A program made the translations under genes and the position numbers. The notes beneath the pieces were generated by a model that ran no database searches, was not told the origin of the DNA, and saw nothing but the letters and a program-made list of their open reading frames with translations. A stretch of 37,201 bases of DNA from the IMG/VR virus record IMGVR_UViG_3300023174_000367, positions 1 through 37,201 of that record; one strand, given 5' to 3'. Positions 13,267 through 20,186 of this stretch are shown piece by piece. Source of the stretch: a virus. Within the stretch, counting starts at the first letter, position 1. Each line of letters begins with the position of its first letter.

Positions 13267-13689
13267 ATGGCTGATGAAAAAAAGAAGTTGAAGATTAAGT
13301 GCGACATTTATTGGGCGCAATTGAACAAGATGAATGAGATGAGCGGTGCTTATCAAGTTAACTTGTGTAACTTGTCTGATGCAGCAGCAGAAGCATTGGA
13401 AGAAATGGGTCTGTCTGTTAATCAAGACAGTGAAAAGAAAGCTGACATGGGTAAGTATATTACCTGTAAATCTAAGAACAAACCAATGAAAGCATTCGAT
13501 GTTGATGGTGATGAAATCACTGAAGACATTGGTAATGGTAGCAAGGCTAAGGCTTTGGTTGGTACATATAATTGGACATACAAAAATAAAAAAGGCGTTA
13601 GCGCATCATTGATCAAGCTGGTTGTCACTGACTTGGTTGAATACTCAGGTGGTGGTGGTATCTCTGCTGATGACGAAGACGTTCTGTAA
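13267..13689 (+). CDS. Putative single-stranded DNA-binding protein
   Basis: The start ATG 13267 is chosen after ATAAAGGAAATTGAA. The 140-residue product has a basic beta-rich body (KKKLKIKCDIYWAQLNKMN, YQVNLCNLSD, GKYITCKSKN, LVGTYNWTYKN) and a glycine-rich linker. It ends in an acidic tail, SADDEDVL, like the interaction tails of T7 gp2.5 and SSB. The position between polymerase and exonuclease is where T7-like phages keep this gene. The OB-fold assignment is inferred from composition and context, not a signature motif. Confidence 0.75.
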   Translation: MADEKKKLKIKCDIYWAQLNKMNEMSGAYQVNLCNLSDAAAEALEEMGLSVNQDSEKKADMGKYITCKSKNKPMKAFDVDGDEITEDIGNGSKAKALVGTYNWTYKNKKGVSASLIKLVVTDLVEYSGGGGISADDEDVL

Positions 13690-13700
13690 AGGAAAACAAA

Positions 13701-13898
13701 ATGCAGATTAAACTTGATCTCCATGTTGATGATGTTAACATTATTATGGGTGCTTTAGGTAAAGTTCCCTATGATATGGTCTTTAAACTGGTCAACACCA
13801 TTCAACAACAAGCTGCACCACAAGTGCAGGCTGCTCAGCAAGAAGCTAAAGCTAAGGAAGCACAGCTTTCCCTGCCCTTTGAACAGCCTGTCGCCTGA
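13701..13898 (+). CDS. Conserved small phage protein, 65 aa
   Basis: ATG 13701 follows TAAAGGAAAACAAA, a relative of the early cassette. The N-terminus MQIKLDLHVDDVNIIMGALG, then VPYDMVFKLVNTIQQQ, fits a family of short phage proteins built from a strand and two helices. A 19-residue ORF at 33903-33962 resembles its N-terminus. The Gln/Ala-rich tail is low complexity. Function unknown. Its TGA overlaps the next ATG (TGATG). Confidence 0.7.
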   Translation: MQIKLDLHVDDVNIIMGALGKVPYDMVFKLVNTIQQQAAPQVQAAQQEAKAKEAQLSLPFEQPVA

Positions 13899-14611
13899 TG
13901 ATAGCCTTAGTTGATGCTGATATCATAGGGTATCGCATCGCTTTTGCATGTAAGAATGAAAGCATAACCACTGCTAAGTTTACTCTTAACAGTTACATTG
14001 CTGACATTCTTATGTGCGGTGTAGATAACACCTTTGATGGTTGCTATGTAAGCCAGTGGAAACTCTTTCTCACAGGAAAGAATAACTTCAGGAACAACAT
14101 AGCAACCACTGCTGTTTATAAAGGCAACAGAACAGTGCCTAAACCAGAACATCTCCCTGCCCTACGCCAGCACATGGTGAAGGAGTGGGGTGCTGTCGTT
14201 ATTGAAGGACAAGAAGCAGACGATGCTATAGCTATTGAGGCAACTCTTCTTAAAGAAGAATGTGTGATAGCTTCTGTAGATAAAGACTTAGATCAGATAG
14301 CAGGCTGGCACTACAACTTTGTTAAGAAGATTGGATATCATGTTACCCATGAGGCAGGCATGCATTCTTTTTACAAACAAATATTGACAGGCGATGCTGC
14401 TGATAATATCATTGGACTACGTGGCATTGGCCCTGCTAAAGCAGAGACGCTCTTATCTGAGACAACATCTGAAGAAGATATGTATGCTGCTTGTGTTCTT
14501 GCTTATGATGGAAATGAAGCAAGAGTTTTAGAAAATGCTAGACTGCTTTGGCTTCGTAGATATGAAGGGCAGGAGTGGCAACCACCAATGAAAGAAGAAC
14601 ATGGAAAATAA
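13898..14611 (+). CDS. FEN/T7 gp6-like 5'-3' exonuclease
   Basis: 237 residues. Metal-binding acidic clusters are present: VDADII (Asp6, Asp8), YKGNR (74-78, the flap-nuclease arch), EADD (106-109), DKDLD (129-132) and GDAADN (165-170). The helix-3-turn-helix GIGPAKA (176-182) binds duplex DNA. The enzyme would remove RNA primers and flaps and degrade host DNA for nucleotides, as gp6 does in T7. It completes the replication set with the polymerase, which lacks a 5' nuclease. Confidence 0.92.
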   Translation: MIALVDADIIGYRIAFACKNESITTAKFTLNSYIADILMCGVDNTFDGCYVSQWKLFLTGKNNFRNNIATTAVYKGNRTVPKPEHLPALRQHMVKEWGAVVIEGQEADDAIAIEATLLKEECVIASVDKDLDQIAGWHYNFVKKIGYHVTHEAGMHSFYKQILTGDAADNIIGLRGIGPAKAETLLSETTSEEDMYAACVLAYDGNEARVLENARLLWLRRYEGQEWQPPMKEEHGK

Positions 14612-14942
14612 ATCAGACTTAAGACCTAACGATGTAGCTGTAATCTTACGACCCACTTTTGAAAACGATGAGTGGATAGGTGGGTTTGAGGTATTAGTTA
14701 GTGGCTTTGGCCCTATCACTATTACTAAAGAAAACATGGACGACATGATTGGAATGGGTGTTCTTCTTGCGTCCGTCATACCTTTTATGGAAGAGCATGA
14801 AGAAATTGCTAAACAGATTATGGAATACTGTAGTAAATTTTATGGTGATGTTGGTGAGTTTGAATACGATCCCAACCACGATAGTTTTGGGGACAGTCTT
14901 GTTCTAACAGAAGCAACTAAAACTGTAGGTGGAAAGCATTAA
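14601..14942 (+). CDS. Hypothetical protein, 113 aa
   Basis: Starts inside the end of the exonuclease gene (11-base overlap). The N-terminal half is beta-rich (VAVILRPTFENDEWIGGFEV) and the middle is helical (DDMIGMGVLLASVIPFMEEH). A moderately hydrophobic helix could be amphipathic but is not a clear membrane span. No family is recognised. Confidence 0.65.
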   Translation: MENKSDLRPNDVAVILRPTFENDEWIGGFEVLVSGFGPITITKENMDDMIGMGVLLASVIPFMEEHEEIAKQIMEYCSKFYGDVGEFEYDPNHDSFGDSLVLTEATKTVGGKH

Positions 14943-14943
14943 T

Positions 14944-15207
14944 ATGAACATAGAAGAAACCTTAGATAGAAGAGCCAGACATTATGGAGAATTTGTGAAT
15001 ATTGCTGCCACTGCCCAAGATTTAAAGGCTGTCCTGAAATACGGAGTTAACTATCATATGTTAGAACCGGATATGGCAGAAGCTCTGGATATGATTGCTC
15101 ACAAAATGTCACGACTTGTTAACGGAGATTGTTATCATCGTGATAGTTGGCATGACATCATGGGATATGCCAAGCTAATTGATGTACGTTTGGAGGCTAT
15201 GGAATGA
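14944..15207 (+). CDS. DUF6378-like phage protein, 87 aa
   Basis: The start ATG 14944 follows GGTGGAAAGC. The sequence shows the pattern RRARHYGEFVNIAATAQDLK, then MAEALDMIAHKMSRLVNGD and a terminal DSWHDIMGYAKL. This RxxxYG ... alDmIa.KmsRL..Gd ... DsW.DI.GY.. signature is shared by a widespread phage family, DUF6378 as I recall it. Such proteins are all-helical and of unknown function, sometimes compared with MazG-like folds. The assignment rests on motif memory. Confidence 0.7.
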   Translation: MNIEETLDRRARHYGEFVNIAATAQDLKAVLKYGVNYHMLEPDMAEALDMIAHKMSRLVNGDCYHRDSWHDIMGYAKLIDVRLEAME

Positions 15208-15380
15208 TTAAGATAACTGTATCGGTCACTGTTTTTGTAGACCCTGAAGACTTACTCTCAATCTACTTAGATGAAGATTCTTTATCTGAGTTTGTTGCAG
15301 AGTGTGTGACTGATGGACTAGAAACATTGTATCCAAGCGAAACTATTTTCAATCACATAGACATCGAAGGTCTAACGTGA
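15204..15380 (+). CDS. Small acidic hypothetical protein, 58 aa
   Basis: ATGA overlap with the upstream gene. The product MIKITVSVTVFVDPEDLLSI continues as acidic helix and ends HIDIEGLT. No motif is recognised. The stop overlaps the GTG start of the next gene as GTGA. Confidence 0.6.
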   Translation: MIKITVSVTVFVDPEDLLSIYLDEDSLSEFVAECVTDGLETLYPSETIFNHIDIEGLT

Positions 15381-15586
15381 TACAAGATAGTTCAATTGAA
15401 TTAAGACCAGTGGCTAATGGCTATGTTGTCTTTTACACAGAAATAAAAAACAACACTGAGGTATGTGCTGAGTTTGTTGCTGTGTCTCTTGATGAAGCGT
15501 TGAGCATTGCTCATGATCTCTTCTCACAGGAAGAGTCTGCTGCCAATATGTCTAACATCCTTGACGAAACTATCCCCAAAGAATAG
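15377..15586 (+). CDS. Hypothetical protein, 69 aa, GTG start
   Basis: GTG 15377 overlaps the preceding TGA and has GAAGG at a proper distance. The product (MIQDSSIELRPVANGYVVFY then EVCAEFVAVSLDEALSIAHD) has the beta-strand/helix layout common in small phage proteins that carry a '...A.sleEAl.ia...' segment. The 3' part overlaps the HNH gene in another frame by about 74 bases. Confidence 0.6.
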   Translation: MIQDSSIELRPVANGYVVFYTEIKNNTEVCAEFVAVSLDEALSIAHDLFSQEESAANMSNILDETIPKE

Positions 15587-15950
15587 AAACGGCGGTCAGT
15601 GGACTGATGCTAGATTCAGAAGCTTCATTACGTCTGCTTTAAGAGCAGCGTCACGTAAGTGGCCTCCGAAATATACAGCTCTTAAGGCTGCATTGATTGG
15701 TAGAAAGACTAATAAGAAGACAGGACTAATGGCACAGCATTACAAGTGTGCTATGTGTAAGGAAGAGTTTGTAGCAGCAGATGTACAAGTAGACCATATA
15801 CATCCAGTAGTTGATCCCTCTGTAGGGTTTATTAGTTGGGATGTATATATTGATAGAATGTTTTGTGAGTTGCCTGATTTGCAGGTATTGTGTAAGCCTT
15901 GTCATAAATTAAAAACTGATGAGGAAAAATCTGAAAGGAAAAAGAAATGA
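15513..15950 (+). CDS. HNH endonuclease
   Basis: The core reads HYKCAMCKEEFV, then VQVDHIHPVVDP and a terminal LQVLCKPCHKLKT: an HNH beta-beta-alpha metal site (DH..HP) with two Cys pairs holding structural zinc. The middle RNGGQWTDARFRSFITSALR is typical of small phage HNH proteins. ATG 15513 gives 145 aa, but it lies inside the preceding gene with no clear Shine-Dalgarno. A later non-ATG start near TTG 15561 would give a product closer to the core, so the N-terminus is uncertain. A role in DNA processing, packaging or host DNA breakdown is possible. Confidence 0.8.
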   Translation: MISSHRKSLLPICLTSLTKLSPKNRNGGQWTDARFRSFITSALRAASRKWPPKYTALKAALIGRKTNKKTGLMAQHYKCAMCKEEFVAADVQVDHIHPVVDPSVGFISWDVYIDRMFCELPDLQVLCKPCHKLKTDEEKSERKKK

Positions 15951-16495
15951 AGATTGAACTGACCCAATATGAAGAGAACGAAGATGGAAGTGTCAATTGC
16001 CATGTAGACATGGATAAAGAAGCCACACATCATTTAATCAACTACGCTTTAGTGAACATGTTAACTAAGGCTGTGGAAGAAGGTAAGCTGTACACCCCTG
16101 ATACCTATGTAGCTGAAGTTGAGGCTGAAGAAGAAGACGCTAACTACTTCTATGATGAAGATGGAGACGTTGAATACTACTATGTAGAAGACGAAGACGC
16201 TTGGTATTACTACGATGAACATGACGATGATTGGTTCATTGTAGAAGACGAAGAAGAGGAAGAGGACGGTAAAGTTTGGGTGGCTCTTGAATCAGAACAA
16301 CTGGAATCCCTCCTTGTGGCTGAGTTGAAAAACTGTTTAGTAAATACCTATAACAATTCATACCTCATCTTCCCAGAGGATGTTGATCACAATATTCATG
16401 TACGCAATGCATGTAAAACTTTGCTTGGTCATTATATGATTTCCAGTGAAGCAGATGCTTATCTAGATGAGGTGGCTGCTACCTATGAGTGTTAA
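15947..16495 (+). CDS. Acidic protein with four decapeptide aromatic/acidic repeats
   Basis: 182 residues. The N-terminal body (MKIELTQYEENEDGSVNCHV) and C-terminal body (VWVALESEQLESLLVAELKN...) are ordinary. Residues 57-108 form an extremely acidic insertion. Within it a ten-residue unit repeats about four times: YFYDEDGDVE, YYYVEDEDAW, YYYDEHDDDW and FIVEDEEEEE (67-106). Acidic proteins of this kind can mimic DNA or bind basic proteins, but here that is only a hypothesis. It overlaps the HNH stop by ATGA and the ThyX start by 11 bases. Confidence 0.75.
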   Translation: MKIELTQYEENEDGSVNCHVDMDKEATHHLINYALVNMLTKAVEEGKLYTPDTYVAEVEAEEEDANYFYDEDGDVEYYYVEDEDAWYYYDEHDDDWFIVEDEEEEEDGKVWVALESEQLESLLVAELKNCLVNTYNNSYLIFPEDVDHNIHVRNACKTLLGHYMISSEADAYLDEVAATYEC

Positions 16496-17105
16496 ACTCA
16501 TTTGGTCTACGCCACATGGGGAGGAACTCGTTGCTTATATGGCACGGGTTTCTAACCAAGACAACCAAGACAACAAGAACACAGCGCCTAAGCTTCTTAA
16601 ATATTTAATGAAGCACAAGCACTGGAGTCCTTTTGAAATGGTGAATATCTGTATGGAAATTAATACCACTAGAGATATTGCTAGACAAATCTTACGTCAC
16701 AGAAGCTTTAGCTTTCAAGAGTTTAGTCAACGCTATGCAGAGGTAGTTGATTGGAGCAGAGGAGAAGCGAGGCTTCAAGATGATAAGAATAGACAGAACA
16801 GTATACCTACACAGGACAGAGAGCTTCAGCGTTGGTGGGATGAACAACAGACAGCCACATGGAAGCTTTCTACCAATGCATACAAGATTGCTTTAAGCTT
16901 AGGCATAGCAAAGGAAGTGGCTAGGAAGGTGTTGCCTGAAGGACTAACTACGTCACGCATGTACATGAATGGTACATTGCGTAGCTGGTTACACTATGTA
17001 GATATTCGTTGTGAAGAGTCTACACAAAAAGAACATAGAGAGATTGCAGAGCAATGTAAAGCTGTGCTATCATCTTTGTACCCTAGTTTATTTGAAGGAG
17101 TTTGA
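16485..17105 (+). CDS. thyX: Flavin-dependent thymidylate synthase ThyX
   Basis: The start ATG 16485 (MSVKLIWSTP) is preferred over an upstream ATG because it matches the family N-terminus and has GAGGTGG upstream. The 206-residue protein carries the ThyX signature RHRSFSFQEFSQRY (71-84), with the usual Asn replaced by Gln78, plus ARQIL before it and LPEGLTTSRMYMNGTLRSWLHY downstream. It methylates dUMP to dTMP using methylene-tetrahydrofolate and FADH2, supplying dTTP for phage replication together with the RNR at 17500. Confidence 0.92.
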   Translation: MSVKLIWSTPHGEELVAYMARVSNQDNQDNKNTAPKLLKYLMKHKHWSPFEMVNICMEINTTRDIARQILRHRSFSFQEFSQRYAEVVDWSRGEARLQDDKNRQNSIPTQDRELQRWWDEQQTATWKLSTNAYKIALSLGIAKEVARKVLPEGLTTSRMYMNGTLRSWLHYVDIRCEESTQKEHREIAEQCKAVLSSLYPSLFEGV

Positions 17106-17106
17106 C

Positions 17107-17418
17107 ATGAATTATATTCAAGAAAATTATCGCCAAGCGCAGTTAGGCCTATCTCCTGCTCGCTTTAATTTTAGACACACTACACCTGATGGAAAAACCA
17201 CTGAGCTTTCCCATGAAGTGGACGATGCTACTAGTTGGCCTAACGCTGTAGAAGCTTTCCTTTCTTTTCTAGAAATTGTCTATGGCTATCCCATCAAGCA
17301 AGATGTTTTGTATGATGTGGATATTTATACGCATGATTTACTCACCACAAATAGATTGGTATACACAAACTGGAAACTAAAAGACGAAGACAAAGAAGAA
17401 GATTTTTCTGAAGAATAG
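17107..17418 (+). CDS. Hypothetical protein, 103 aa
   Basis: The start ATG 17107 is chosen after GAAGGAGTTTGAC; longer in-frame versions begin inside thyX. Sequence: MNYIQENYRQAQLGLSPARF, a central DDATSWPNAVEAFLSFLEIV, and an acidic tail. No family is recognised. It is the last gene before the strong terminator at 17446. Confidence 0.65.
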   Translation: MNYIQENYRQAQLGLSPARFNFRHTTPDGKTTELSHEVDDATSWPNAVEAFLSFLEIVYGYPIKQDVLYDVDIYTHDLLTTNRLVYTNWKLKDEDKEEDFSEE

Positions 17419-17445
17419 TTTTGGTGTATAACTGCATCCCCATCT

Positions 17446-17469
17446 AGGAGCAACTCTGCTCCTTTTTTT
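17446..17469 (+). terminator. Strong rho-independent terminator
   Basis: AGGAGCA (17446-17452) and TGCTCCT (17457-17463) form a perfect seven-pair stem with an ACTC loop, directly followed by a run of seven T. It separates the replication/nucleotide operon from the RNR gene, which starts 31 bases later. No clear promoter is seen between terminator and RNR, so transcription of the RNR may come from read-through. Confidence 0.88.
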
Positions 17470-17499
17470 CACCTCAACATTCATACACACTGGAGAAAC

Positions 17500-19416
17500 A
17501 TGAATACTAATGTAGTAACGCCTTGGTCAACTGTTGGCTATTTAACAATGAAAAGAACATATGCACGAAGACTTAATGAGACAGATTTAAACAGTAAGAC
17601 GGAGGAGTTTACAGACGTAGTAGACAGGGTTGTAAGAGCCACTAACGATCAGCTAGGGTGTGGCTTCACCGAAGCAGAACAAGAGCGTTTAAGGGGCTAT
17701 CTGTTGGGTTTAAAAGGCATTGTTGCAGGACGCTTCCTATGGCAATTGGGTACTCCCACTGTCTCTAAGCTTGGCTTAGCTAGCCTACAAAACTGTGCAT
17801 TCACTGTCATTGATAAACCTGTTGAGCCTTTCACATGGGCTATGGATTTGTTGATGTTAGGCAGTGGTGTTGGCTATAACATTCAAAGGAATAATGTTGA
17901 TAAACTTCCGCTCGTTAATTCTAGATTTGTTCGTCCTACTCGCCTTGATACCGCTGACGCTTCTTTTATTGTGCCAGATAGCCGTGAAGGGTGGGTTAAA
18001 CTTTTGGGCAAAACACTTAAGGCAGCGTTCTTAAGCGACTCAGAGAATGGCTGCACCTTTACCTACAGCACACAGCTTATTCGTGGTAAGGGAGCACCCA
18101 TCAAAGGCTTTGGTGGTACAGCTAGTGGCCCTGAAGATCTGTGTAATGGTATCAATAACATCTCTGATGTGCTGGAGAAGCGCAAAGGAAAGCAGCTACG
18201 CCCCATTGATTGCTTAGACATTATGAACATCATCGGCTCCATTGTTGTTGCTGGTAATGTACGTAGGTCAGCACAGATTGCTATTGGTGACGCAGACGAT
18301 GTTGAATATCTGTTAGCTAAACGATGGGACATGGGAAACATCCCGTCATGGAGAGCAATGTCAAACAACTCTGTTGTCTGTGATGACATCAGTGACTTGC
18401 ATGAATTCTTTTGGGATGGCTATGAGGGTAAGGGAGAACCTTATGGACTCATCAACCTAAAGCTGTCCCGCAAAGTTGGACGCTTAGGTGAGACAGAATA
18501 TCCTGATCCAAAAGTGCAGGGCTATAACCCATGTGCTGAGCAAAGCTTAGCTGATAAAGAAACATGTTGCTTAGCAGAAATCTATCTGCCCAACATTGAA
18601 AGTGAAGAAGAGTTTAATGATGTGGCTACACTGCTTTATCGGATTAATAAACACAGCCTTGCTCTGCCTTGCCATCTACCGCAAACAGAGGCCATTGTTC
18701 ATGAGAACATGCGTATGGGTATTGGCATCACTGGTTTGCTTCAATCCAACGAAGAACAAAAAAGCTGGTTAGCTTTGGCTTATAAGAAGCTGCGTAACTA
18801 CGATGCTTTCTACAGCCAAAAGCATGGCTTTAATAAGTCTGTGAAGCTCACCACTGTTAAGCCATCAGGCACATTGTCTTTGTTGCCCGGTGTTACCAGT
18901 GGCTGTCATCCAGCCTATGCTAGATTTATGATTAGACGTATTCGTATTGCTTCTAATCATTCATTGGTGCAGGTGTGCCGTGATCATGGCTACCCTGTAG
19001 AGTATCAGCGTAACTTCGATGGTAGTGAAGACCATTCAACTATGGTTGTATCATTCCCATTCCGTCATCCTGATCATGCAGTGTTGGCTAAAGACATGAC
19101 TGCCATCCAGCAATTGGAAACAGTTAAGTGGCTACAAGAAGTGTGGAGTGATAACAGTGTGTCTTGCACTGTCTACTACCGCAAGGAAGAGCTTCCAGAG
19201 ATTCGTAAGTATCTGAAGAAGCACTACAAGCACAGCCATAAGAGCTTGTCTTTCCTGCTGCACTCAGAGCATGGCTTCCATCAAGCACCGCTGGAAGAGA
19301 TTAGTGAAGACCAATACAATGCATTGGTTGCAAGCACTAAGCTCATCACCACTATTGATGAAGCTAACATTGGACTTGATGACGACTGTGCCTCTGGTGC
19401 TTGTCCTGTCCGATGA
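17500..19416 (+). CDS. nrdJ: Adenosylcobalamin-dependent (class II) ribonucleotide reductase
   Basis: 638 residues, a little shorter than the monomeric Lactobacillus-type enzyme. Expected elements are seen: LQNCAF (Cys99) and NPCAEQ (Cys345 and Glu347, the thiyl-radical site), with Cys356 eleven residues on as the reducible partner of Cys99. LGSGVGYN is at 120-127, TVKPSGTLSLLPG is late, and the C-terminal tail has a CASGAC pair for re-reduction. It makes deoxyribonucleotides aerobically or anaerobically but needs host vitamin B12. GGAG lies before ATG 17500. No cobalamin riboswitch is seen upstream. Confidence 0.93.
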   Translation: MNTNVVTPWSTVGYLTMKRTYARRLNETDLNSKTEEFTDVVDRVVRATNDQLGCGFTEAEQERLRGYLLGLKGIVAGRFLWQLGTPTVSKLGLASLQNCAFTVIDKPVEPFTWAMDLLMLGSGVGYNIQRNNVDKLPLVNSRFVRPTRLDTADASFIVPDSREGWVKLLGKTLKAAFLSDSENGCTFTYSTQLIRGKGAPIKGFGGTASGPEDLCNGINNISDVLEKRKGKQLRPIDCLDIMNIIGSIVVAGNVRRSAQIAIGDADDVEYLLAKRWDMGNIPSWRAMSNNSVVCDDISDLHEFFWDGYEGKGEPYGLINLKLSRKVGRLGETEYPDPKVQGYNPCAEQSLADKETCCLAEIYLPNIESEEEFNDVATLLYRINKHSLALPCHLPQTEAIVHENMRMGIGITGLLQSNEEQKSWLALAYKKLRNYDAFYSQKHGFNKSVKLTTVKPSGTLSLLPGVTSGCHPAYARFMIRRIRIASNHSLVQVCRDHGYPVEYQRNFDGSEDHSTMVVSFPFRHPDHAVLAKDMTAIQQLETVKWLQEVWSDNSVSCTVYYRKEELPEIRKYLKKHYKHSHKSLSFLLHSEHGFHQAPLEEISEDQYNALVASTKLITTIDEANIGLDDDCASGACPVR

Positions 19417-19889
19417 TTGAAGTAGTCATCACTCCTACTATGTTAGTGGAAGCGAGAGATAAAGCTGCTGAGATGGGGCAGCTTTACAATAGCATCATCA
19501 GAGGGGCTGGCAATATGGCTGGCTTCATTGGTGAAGCTATTGCTCAACAGGTATTAGGTGGTAAGTTGGATAACACTTACGACTATGACTTGGTTCTAGA
19601 TGATGGCACTAAGATTGATGTCAAGACAAAGCAGACAGGCTATGTCCCATTAGAAACATATGATTGCAGCATTGCTAATTTAAATATTAAACAAGACTGT
19701 GACTACTATGCTTTCTGTAGGGTGAAGAATGACTTCTCTATTGGATGGTATCTTGGTGTGTATGAAAAACATCAATATTTTAAAGATGCTGTGTTCATGA
19801 AGAAGGGGGATGTTGACCCTACGAATGGATATGTGGTAAAGTCAGACTGTTGGAACTTAAAAATATCTCAGCTAATGGAGAAGATATGA
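19413..19889 (+). CDS. PD-(D/E)XK nuclease-like protein, 158 aa
   Basis: ATG 19413 overlaps the RNR stop. The N-terminal half contains FIGEAIAQQVLGG (Glu41), YDYDLVL (Asp57/Asp59) and DGTKIDVKTKQTG, with the D-x-K core Asp69-Lys71. This E ... D ... (D)xK order on a strand-turn-strand is the restriction-endonuclease fold. Small phage members may act on branched DNA or on host DNA. Substrate is unknown, and the C-terminal half (CDYYAFCRVK, DFSIGWYLGVY) continues the usual beta core. Confidence 0.72.
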   Translation: MIEVVITPTMLVEARDKAAEMGQLYNSIIRGAGNMAGFIGEAIAQQVLGGKLDNTYDYDLVLDDGTKIDVKTKQTGYVPLETYDCSIANLNIKQDCDYYAFCRVKNDFSIGWYLGVYEKHQYFKDAVFMKKGDVDPTNGYVVKSDCWNLKISQLMEKI

Positions 19890-20071
19890 TTGTAATTAAA
19901 GCAGAACGCACAGCACCCTTGCGTATTCAGTTTGAGCAAGGCTACTTTGCCTTTACAAAGGGATGGTTGAATAACCAATACAATCCTTACACCGTTCAAG
20001 GAAAGGAATGGCAGAGAGGATTTGATAGGGGTTATTTTGATAACTTAAGGAAGCTTAAAGAAGCTGCTTAA
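19886..20071 (+). CDS. Small protein with NPY..W..GF..G motif, 61 aa
   Basis: The start ATG 19886 overlaps the previous stop as ATGA. The C-terminal NPYTVQGKEWQRGFDRGYFD matches a motif shared with ribosome-modulation-factor-like phage proteins (NPy....W..Gf..G). A role in binding ribosomes or RNA is possible but unproven. It is the last rightward protein gene; the tRNA starts eight bases after its stop. Confidence 0.68.
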   Translation: MIVIKAERTAPLRIQFEQGYFAFTKGWLNNQYNPYTVQGKEWQRGFDRGYFDNLRKLKEAA

Positions 20072-20078
20072 GAGAGAC

Positions 20079-20153
20079 AGGGCATTAGTATAATGGATAA
20101 TACAATGGTCTTCTACACCATGAATATGGGTTCAATTCCTGTATGCCCTACCA
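20079..20153 (+). tRNA. tRNA-Arg (anticodon UCU), CCA encoded
   Basis: A full cloverleaf can be drawn. Acceptor AGGGCAT pairs with ATGCCCT (20143-20149). D stem is GTAT/ATAC with GG in the loop. Anticodon stem is ATGGT/ACCAT with loop CTTCTAC (anticodon TCT at 20112-20114). T arm has loop TTCAATT. Discriminator A and encoded CCA are at 20150-20153. It decodes AGA, which is common in the phage genes. The sequence is AT-rich, unlike a copied host tRNA, but the structure is intact. It sits exactly where rightward and leftward gene blocks meet. Confidence 0.93.
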
Positions 20154-20154
20154 T

Positions 20155-20186
20155 AAGTATACAATGTATGTTTTTAAGTATACAAT
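20155..20186 (+). repeat. Direct repeat AAGTATACAAT next to tRNA 3' end
   Basis: Two perfect 11-base copies (20155-20165 and 20176-20186), 21 bases apart or two helical turns, each centred on palindromic GTATAC. They start one base after the tRNA CCA and end at the stop of the 1852-residue gene. Between them ATAC-AAT-GTAT followed by TTTTT may act as a weak terminator or tRNA processing signal. An attachment or protein-binding site is also possible. Confidence 0.6.

Noticed and set aside
14384-14412. TTGACA followed by TAATAT as a promoter
   Set aside because: The spacer is only about 14 bases and both boxes lie in the conserved GDAADN region of the exonuclease.
17419-17499. Cobalamin riboswitch before the B12-dependent RNR
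   Set aside because: The gap is only 81 bases and is filled by a terminator; no B12-box-like sequence is seen.
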